Shown: positions 25,001-26,920 of the stretch, piece after piece
How the letters are laid out: every line of letters starts with the position of its first letter
Position numbering within the stretch: position 1 is the stretch's first letter
From: a virus
Virus record (IMG/VR): IMGVR_UViG_3300025082_000058
Coordinates: 1-26,920 of that record
Reading direction: 5' to 3' (one strand)
Length of the DNA: 26,920 nt
Translations under genes and position numbers: made by a program
Notes under the pieces: generated by a model
What the model was told of the DNA's origin: nothing
The model's database searches: none
The model's input: only the letters and a program-made list of their open reading frames with translations

Positions 25001-25589
25001 TGCCGCTACTGCACTTGGTAAAGTATGGACCAGGTTTCAGTTATGGTCTTGGAATGCAGTAGCTTTTCGTAACCAGGTTATCAGGGATGCATCCAGATTT
25101 GGATGGCGAGAGGGAACCGCAGAATTTGAAAGATTCCAGCGGCTGGCAACTGCTGACCTCTTCATGTTATCTTTAGCCTCAGTGTTTATGTATTCCTTAT
25201 TTGAAATGGCATTGCCAGCCCCTTGGAATTGGTTCCAAGACACAGCCGAGTTTATGTTCGGCGACGATAAAGAGCGGGAGCGAGCATTCTTTGGTGCCTA
25301 TCCCCACCCTCTGCAACCTTTGCAGATGGTAACTCCCCCGGCACTAAGAATGCTACCCCCGCTATTTAAAGGTATTGTTACAGATGACTATGCTAAGCTA
25401 AGTAACTATTATATTTACACCATGTTTCCCTTCGGTCGCATGATCAAAGATGTTGTAGGCCCAGGTGGCGTACTTGAGAATCCTATGTATGGCGTGGAAA
25501 AAATTAGTGGTCTTCCTTATGTACAGTTTGCTAGGCAGTCCAAGAAAGAGAAGGAAAAGAAACAGCGTTATCCTAGGGGAATTCTATAA
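16062..25589 (+). CDS. Giant 3175-aa virion protein with RNA-polymerase-like core, NADAR-like and ASCH-like domains
   Basis: GTG start at 16062, with AGGAG six bases upstream; the gene takes over a third of the window. In order I see: residues 1-260, helical with Gly/hydrophobic ejection-protein character (GTWEGIARNVGHLAGFVGFV near 96-115, SAVSSWQGGVDEM); 690-808, NADAR-like; 824-946, ASCH/PUA-like; about 1100-1165, a beta-rich Gly/Lys segment that could be a first double-psi barrel; 1491-1545, the second barrel with ADFDGD (Asp1530/1532/1534); 1617-1709, helical segments resembling those after the metal motif in single-chain polymerases. A long charged helical half follows, with a hydrophobic segment at 3033-3053 and a basic end. 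Size and position resemble the virion RNA polymerases of N4 and crAss-like phages. I infer a packaged, ejected transcriptase, possibly with counter-defence domains. CDS certain; polymerase function probable but untested. Confidence 0.95.
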   Translation: MALTALETALSQSQPAFNPTLDEETVRNYINIYKKGEEQLSKEDLALLEKHANFYKIPFALSEVDNDGSIKGMIGQLGSGFVSGFSTFNVGDPPKGTWEGIARNVGHLAGFVGFVPIPMKLAKLSKLAMGLKKQQGKFSIPMRIAGAATKKAEKIAGRIMTKTAIGARAEATSTAVGFLNTKVVKDIVTGGFHLGVASAVSSWQGGVDEMIKSFIHGAETGAVFRGIGNLIQTGDLMGDKILRGLASSAYTGLPSSMRGDTTPEQVYQYLLGAYFGVKEMPYHKRSGLQHLAKMHKKGKIYPEEVKGWEELDETTQKWTKEEADRTFDKIGANALAFRLAQTGELDVVEAQKLAEEYIANRAKYTSEGEEISPLSAKLVEGRENAAVISAVEENRGEESTLDYSLDNTDIGAAIEKGMFFSKRTENWVKRNLEQVWNKPDVEPDTEKARALLSFDIENQWLSMVKTARKEGTPNPSDEMIGWLRSTYGADVDQTGKNFWRQSGERMLKSRHVPMLTTFNGELYELGKRDKEGERNHLNAAGNRKSLREEPKLIDEVHADATIRNGEESSDRAYMILDHAVVTIPNRGNVELELIVLADHFYREAQDQLISEKGTEDYYTLVKGLALRKFQDYHANNFKAMDERGYFYYGGKGDAGRQYFVKYHPETAGVELQTVAKGRDIRGENITSNNKGIIAALTNPTELARQKGNLPKAYPIKFRGNTYEDAEGAYQAHKTGKISQDYKLMVEVITEKLDQYPELVSEITIRGGRDFIKKSKHMISATYDRKSRWTGRGLNSRFIKALHEAYSKVGPAEGGDKKPIGTIQMQPDHMQSISEGTKLLTSRSNSYHHKFYKGDGIYKMPNGEQVELKHVKNNLIEAEGRESFTVKEMIRHMYEEGLADSDAGIKDEFARLEGFEDWANMEATARPETKRWMKGIGFKNLYQVKPVRARTIPRRKVTSLDEQISEIRKIFEQHGITQFAFEKAFEEDMYEWNEALGAGGTGQKEWILTTGEASDMFKRAYISNVLYELELNGYSTDFNNLKTVLKDGFINSAKAFNKRQQIWFTSGFSSNPEFIRSFKGENNKVIDDLSDQGGWNVALIKDDAELRWGDGAIYGRSDAIDAQNADWGMPSEGGAHKSFIVSSLDGAAPTNKGAILGKYMVHTASEPLQKFMKKKHIHFLIPEASAKQYGDRNLGTLKWVNGKPTLIGTVENLPIESFKGVFSDKIDSHSTDVQRVPKQMMSNLTPFAYRRIDERVIDDMYNTLSHTEFNGDAEYNELLAQYLRSPSDNKDMLPGLIKNIDNIGIRPLLDAIKQPGAEGFANAAYASIQKINTNIISEMVAAGEMSYSESQNPNVEISQHSLVHDRMMRYSGESVASVLHKYARDYRMATMRNYVVHRLTRPRVHNSFSARMRPFDLGLRHQKNTMQLKKKGGENIFFLDNGYRDMVIRSEELWGNKKKTLGEIWDEYNSSSKSFGNLRPQVKELLRTTIVRIPMDSLSGAHVLEFKGFTGVRGYGVLVHPKTVEALAGADFDGDKAFGFFGDSKYGFKKSWKDMYANQKNEFGGETTDQVKAEFRSTFTTTPTGKSDAEELKQAIREQVLQYSPQRRRFFSEAASSGRELLGPAVVNRATISAAYSAARASKNGYYEYELELRKPWIPTGKGTRAIIRMIPRGNTKKEREAALANFRRLARAAVAFSCDPMDEAGLKNRDIFYQNLVDSVFTWEVYTQRGKSKRYVLDRKVSKEFNSDLMGRQVQHKRMGLAGKFGDINSALYGRNRSEERRWTFQEIREKLDNATNPIDGIPEESQNTFLAKLAVDLKGVDWSDDIFKRIYDSEAAEKGGNPFHRLKKLYDEFHSSLGQYEWLREALGRGTLASPRGQYIDLVIKHKLWDETFLKEQLDPANENYKENILSGKQFSRITKTRAENNFKYNEKDLELREQDLRTVVRMAEDFIVNDLSDMASVVRLAEIAEGMDPAKIYDIFKFAERLKQESYLMAKDRSKIPEEDALKTPEERQIAEGFAKEYFGEVGVSALSDQIRINYMIRKKKYGDPKVPEDRRVSLNKQEQDLLDAFLLGSINRGRHKTVEKMEKAVDQMIKTGEYNGQKVDNIDGMINILDSYKKNIDNTSTSRLGLASDAVSENSVRKYMEHYERLFNKTARVPDKKTQDRVLKEAEVADRPQPLFDRDGKRIKGSAIEASDYDETTQQYLDEYAPFVGLKNKPLSGEPAELYAEIRDHLEFYQNSVGRKLNGLVRGLFNKDLNEMNLEDFRNLNRFFKETRTGTWYQRLFQKVSKDKGPELSGWFYHMFPEAIHRNLLRYEMDLMEVRRPYKDKFGNEITGRAEVPTSTIDKLENITHAAQEQSIQAYEEEKKIFRDRLIPYLEGVEDGNALYEMAVQTRQRYLKPRDENRSYEEAYRNSAKELDWKTLRGKKYRVILGKESKVMTGEEIVESINEIITKQNEVTKRWLKGDEGRIQEYLSLDNNTMAGLHKLRNKFIKDMEAAARDGTKIDLGLGVDGIQKISKRVLMSLTNDLGKSEKIRTNFTLDPTQFLPTKQYYPHIFGNRKIAMKERNKYIQKIMNDPTLTKEERGQQVRETVIHFHQMTGDWIPVDQMGEAYDAVEKAYSEIAAGKKKKDSTLTFFQANKRARSQFHRKAHFPGWKANVEAYESYMKNIIDTYYRSISQIGARSAIMEFRSGHLKKHGDVDLTNAWGNFYNLYARQAMGFPSKIPQHVIDNPSMKLKGTPYAWVSDSAVLGKLNRMRKWLGVKEDAKLPEELQGFDFQQMAHWGNLEAKYELASLLAHPKSAIANFYGGTVHTLISTGYSNLKNARNFAYLKTNVNPEWMSMEDVEEFVRKQGVHEEFMIYEAGLSPELKGAKWDKFFRAARKKINNDPEMDDKSLYSLAEEHGLSKSIFDKAAWFMRRPERTLRRDAFMAHYLQAREKFGVAIRQFDHPYLIQMAKRGVKATQFLYSAPHRPMFAATALGKVWTRFQLWSWNAVAFRNQVIRDASRFGWREGTAEFERFQRLATADLFMLSLASVFMYSLFEMALPAPWNWFQDTAEFMFGDDKERERAFFGAYPHPLQPLQMVTPPALRMLPPLFKGIVTDDYAKLSNYYIYTMFPFGRMIKDVVGPGGVLENPMYGVEKISGLPYVQFARQSKKEKEKKQRYPRGIL
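18129..18485 (+). other. NADAR-like domain within giant protein (residues ~690-808)
   Basis: The segment reads like a compact YbiA/NADAR domain. It has a 'N' start (TNPTELARQKGN), then YPIKFRGNTYEDAEGAYQAH with Glu726 and Gln730, the equivalents of YbiA 'PIKVDGKTWPTSEHYFQAQK'. A helix follows with KLDQYPELVSEI (compare 'KFEQHAELRALL'), and then RWTGRGLNSRF with Trp788 and Asn794 (compare 'W.DG..G.GKNRLG'). The His of the EHYFQA motif is Gly here, and the spacing between Glu and Trp is about 20 shorter than in YbiA. Known NADAR enzymes hydrolyse N-glycosidic bonds, including ADP-ribose on guanine in DarT-NADAR systems. Activity here is inferred. Confidence 0.65.
18531..18899 (+). other. ASCH/PUA-like domain within giant protein (residues ~824-946)
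   Basis: Residues 824-842 (MQPDHMQSISEGTKLLTSR) match the opening of ASCH domains: a helix, then 'I..G.K..T.R'. A strand with KFYKGDGIYKMPNGEQVEL and KHV follows, then VKEMIRHMYEEGLAD and EFARLEGFEDWANME, the helical part that in ASCH proteins precedes a 'W' position. ASCH domains belong to the PUA-like fold, bind RNA or modified nucleosides, and some are hydrolases (E. coli YqfB). It directly follows the NADAR-like domain. Confidence 0.55.
20532..21188 (+). other. RNA polymerase catalytic core-like region within giant protein (residues 1491-1709)
   Basis: R1491-I-P1493 begins the barrel, H1519-P1520 follows, and then AGADFDGDKAFGF with Asp1530, Asp1532 and Asp1534. E. coli beta' has the same order: NRAP, then LHPL, then NADFDGDQMAV, with 35 residues from Arg to first Asp compared with 39 here. 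Downstream, GRELLGPAVVNRATISAAYS and LARAAVAFSCDPMDEAGLK recall the helical segments after DLDGD in eukaryotic RdRP/QDE-1 ('LG.I...H', 'A...AVDFPKTG'). The three aspartates would chelate the catalytic Mg ion. The aligned elements are seen by eye; a structural prediction would settle it. Confidence 0.75.
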
Positions 25590-26788
25590 TGGATAGAGAT
25601 GTAGAGCGTGGTTTATTGGGTATTGCGGGAGCTTCTGGACTTTATGGCGCAGGGAAATATGGAAAAAGGGCTGTCGCCAGGGGTATAGATACTTTTGGAT
25701 TCGGCAATGTACCTACTACATATAAACAAGACCCAAAAACTATGCAGTATCTCGATAATTTATTACAGGGAGCTAAAGGGAAAAGAAGAAAAATGATTCT
25801 CCAGGTGATAAAAACTCTACCTAGTTCAGGTGAACCTGTTGAATTAGCTGCTATTAAGCAGTCTGTTTTGGAGATGGAAAGAGAAATGTCCATTATAAAA
25901 AGCTCGGGGAGGAGAGTCCCTAAAAAATTAAGGCTAAAATATTTGAATACAATAGATATGATTCCCAAAAGACAGGATGCGGCTGCTATTCTTCAGAGAA
26001 GTTTGAATCAACCTATATCTCATCCACATAGTGGTAGATTTATTGAGGGAGGGTTTCCTCAAAGAGATAGGTATGTTAAGAAAGCTCTAATAAATAAGGG
26101 GTTAGATGTATCCAAGCCTTTGCCTGAATATAATTTATCTGGCTCAAAAGATTTCATTAAAAGTGCGAGGAGTGGTGCTCATTCAGGCGACCCTAGAATG
26201 AGAAAGATAACAAATCTTTTAAAAGCGAATAAAGTAAAAGAGGCAAGAACTTATATAGAGTCACAAAAGGGGATGTCTTTGTATAAAAATACTAATGGTA
26301 ATTTAATGGTCAAGCGTGTTCCTAGCTATTATTCGAGAGGTGGTGGAACAGAGGCTTGGAAAGAATATAGAATAGGTGGGCATACTCAAATAACAGAATT
26401 TAAGAAAGGGAGAACAAAAACTGGAAAAGGTTGGGGGAAATTAAGGACAAAAGGATTTGACATAACAACTTATACAAGTGCTGGCGAGCAGTCTAAAAAT
26501 ATAATGGGTAAGGCAAGAATAGCATTGGCAGGGAGGCTTGGACAAAGAACTGGAATTCATACGCCTGTGGTTACTACTTTTACATATTCCCACAATAAAC
26601 CAGGTGGGGGAGTTAAAGCTAAAGCTAAGCGTGGCGGATATAATAAAACAAGAAAGAATGTTCCGGCCTCCATAAGACCTTATAACGAAACAAGGTTAAT
26701 GCAAGGAGCGATAAAAAAGAAGGGGGTACCTAAGGCATTGTTAAAGATAATTACTGCACTTACGACGAGAGGTCGTGTAAGACTCTAA
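25589..26788 (+). CDS. Very basic protein of unknown function (399 aa)
   Basis: The start overlaps the stop of the giant gene (TAATG), so it is coupled to it and presumably made in proportion. The 399-residue product is rich in Lys, Arg and Gly with few acidic residues. It begins with a short Gly/Ala-rich segment (GLLGIAGASGLYGAGKYG) that could be membrane- or virion-associated. A helical region follows at about 55-140 (ELAAIKQSVLEMEREMSIIK), then Gly/Lys-rich stretches (EFKKGRTKTGKGWGKLRTKG, GGGVKAKAKRGGYNKTRKN). I recognise no family or catalytic motif. The charge suggests binding to packaged DNA, or to nucleic acid emerging during ejection, possibly as a partner of the giant protein. That role is inference from charge and operon position. 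The stop is followed by AAGGAG and then non-coding hairpins. Confidence 0.6.
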   Translation: MDRDVERGLLGIAGASGLYGAGKYGKRAVARGIDTFGFGNVPTTYKQDPKTMQYLDNLLQGAKGKRRKMILQVIKTLPSSGEPVELAAIKQSVLEMEREMSIIKSSGRRVPKKLRLKYLNTIDMIPKRQDAAAILQRSLNQPISHPHSGRFIEGGFPQRDRYVKKALINKGLDVSKPLPEYNLSGSKDFIKSARSGAHSGDPRMRKITNLLKANKVKEARTYIESQKGMSLYKNTNGNLMVKRVPSYYSRGGGTEAWKEYRIGGHTQITEFKKGRTKTGKGWGKLRTKGFDITTYTSAGEQSKNIMGKARIALAGRLGQRTGIHTPVVTTFTYSHNKPGGGVKAKAKRGGYNKTRKNVPASIRPYNETRLMQGAIKKKGVPKALLKIITALTTRGRVRL

Positions 26789-26817
26789 AGGAGAAATGAA
26801 AACTCAATTAAAGTCTG

Positions 26818-26850
26818 TTTTCGAGCCACTGGGGCTCCCGAAAAGTTTCT
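26818..26850 (+). terminator. Probable intrinsic terminator of the late operon
   Basis: TTTTCGAGCC at 26818-26827 pairs with GGCTC, one bulged C and CGAAAA (26833-26844) around a 5-base loop (ACTGG). GTTTCTT follows. The GC-rich inner stem with a T-rich tail, placed 30 bases after the last structural gene stop, fits a Rho-independent terminator. The T-tract is interrupted, so strength is uncertain. Confidence 0.5.
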
Positions 26851-26864
26851 TAAAAACCAGTTTC

Positions 26865-26890
26865 AATTTTGGGGTAAATTTTCCAAAATT
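26865..26890 (+). repeat. Second inverted repeat, AT-rich hairpin
   Basis: AATTTTGG at 26865-26872 is exactly complementary to CCAAAATT at 26883-26890 around a 10-base loop. It lies 20 bases after the first hairpin, and the following bases are CGCTTTAAAA. It may be a tandem terminator element or an operator. It is low in GC, so weak as RNA structure. Confidence 0.4.
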
Positions 26891-26905
26891 CGCTTTAAAA
26901 TGATT

Positions 26906-26917
26906 TATACTAGTATA
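26906..26917. repeat. Perfect 12-bp palindrome TATACTAGTATA
   Basis: This self-complementary 12-mer sits at the right end in apparently non-coding DNA. Its left half, TATACT, resembles a -10 hexamer, but no -35 is seen at the right distance. It could be a protein-binding half of the control region for the next transcription unit, or chance in AT-rich DNA. Confidence 0.3.
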
Positions 26918-26920
26918 TGT

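Noticed and set aside
26796-26903. A 35-codon frame (starting MKTQLKSVFEPLGLP) after the last gene
   Set aside because: The AGGAG before it is only 2 bases from the ATG, the frame spans both hairpins, and the peptide is Phe/Lys-rich without protein-like character. The terminator reading fits better, though a tiny gene is not excluded.

Overview
The window is the late, virion-building module of a tailed double-stranded DNA phage. It is AT-leaning by eye, every recognisable gene is on the + strand, and genes are packed tightly with Shine-Dalgarno (SD) sequences or TAATG stop/start overlaps. The order (large terminase end, portal, scaffold-like protein, major capsid protein, adaptor, beta-propeller tail protein, then a run of ejection-type proteins) and a portal of about 726 residues match the layout of P22-type podoviruses. 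The phage probably infects a Gram-negative bacterium, but no host can be named. I see no replication, integration, lysis or tRNA genes.

Layout. 2-4855: terminase C-terminus, portal, scaffold candidate and major capsid protein. 4866-5733: two small beta-rich virion proteins and a 42-residue basic protein, separated by a leader of about 100 bases with a perfect 10-bp hairpin. 5746-6461: a head-tail adaptor that appears split into two coupled genes. 6522-7554: a zinc-ribbon protein and a metallophosphoesterase, which look like accessory genes inside the structural operon. 7567-11656: a tail protein that also looks split (78 + 1095 residues), then a short fibre-tip protein. 11671-16052: four internal-virion or ejection-type proteins, one extremely Gly/Ala-rich. 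16062-25589: a single 3175-residue gene. 25589-26788: a very basic protein. 26789-26920: two hairpins and a palindrome, probably the end of the late transcription unit.

The centre of interest is the 3175-residue protein. It has an RNA-polymerase catalytic signature, ADFDGD with Asp1530/1532/1534. This is preceded at about the right distance by an RxP element and an HP element, as in the beta' double-psi beta-barrel, and followed by segments that resemble the QDE-1/RdRP/YonO type of single-chain polymerase. Upstream in the same chain are a NADAR-like domain (ADP-ribose processing) and an ASCH/PUA-like domain. Its place among ejection proteins and its size recall N4 and crAss-like phages, whose giant RNA polymerases travel in the virion. 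My reading is that it is a candidate virion-packaged, ejected RNA polymerase fused to domains that could neutralise host nucleotide or ADP-ribosylation defences. The motifs are seen directly. Polymerase activity, packaging and the counter-defence role are inferred.
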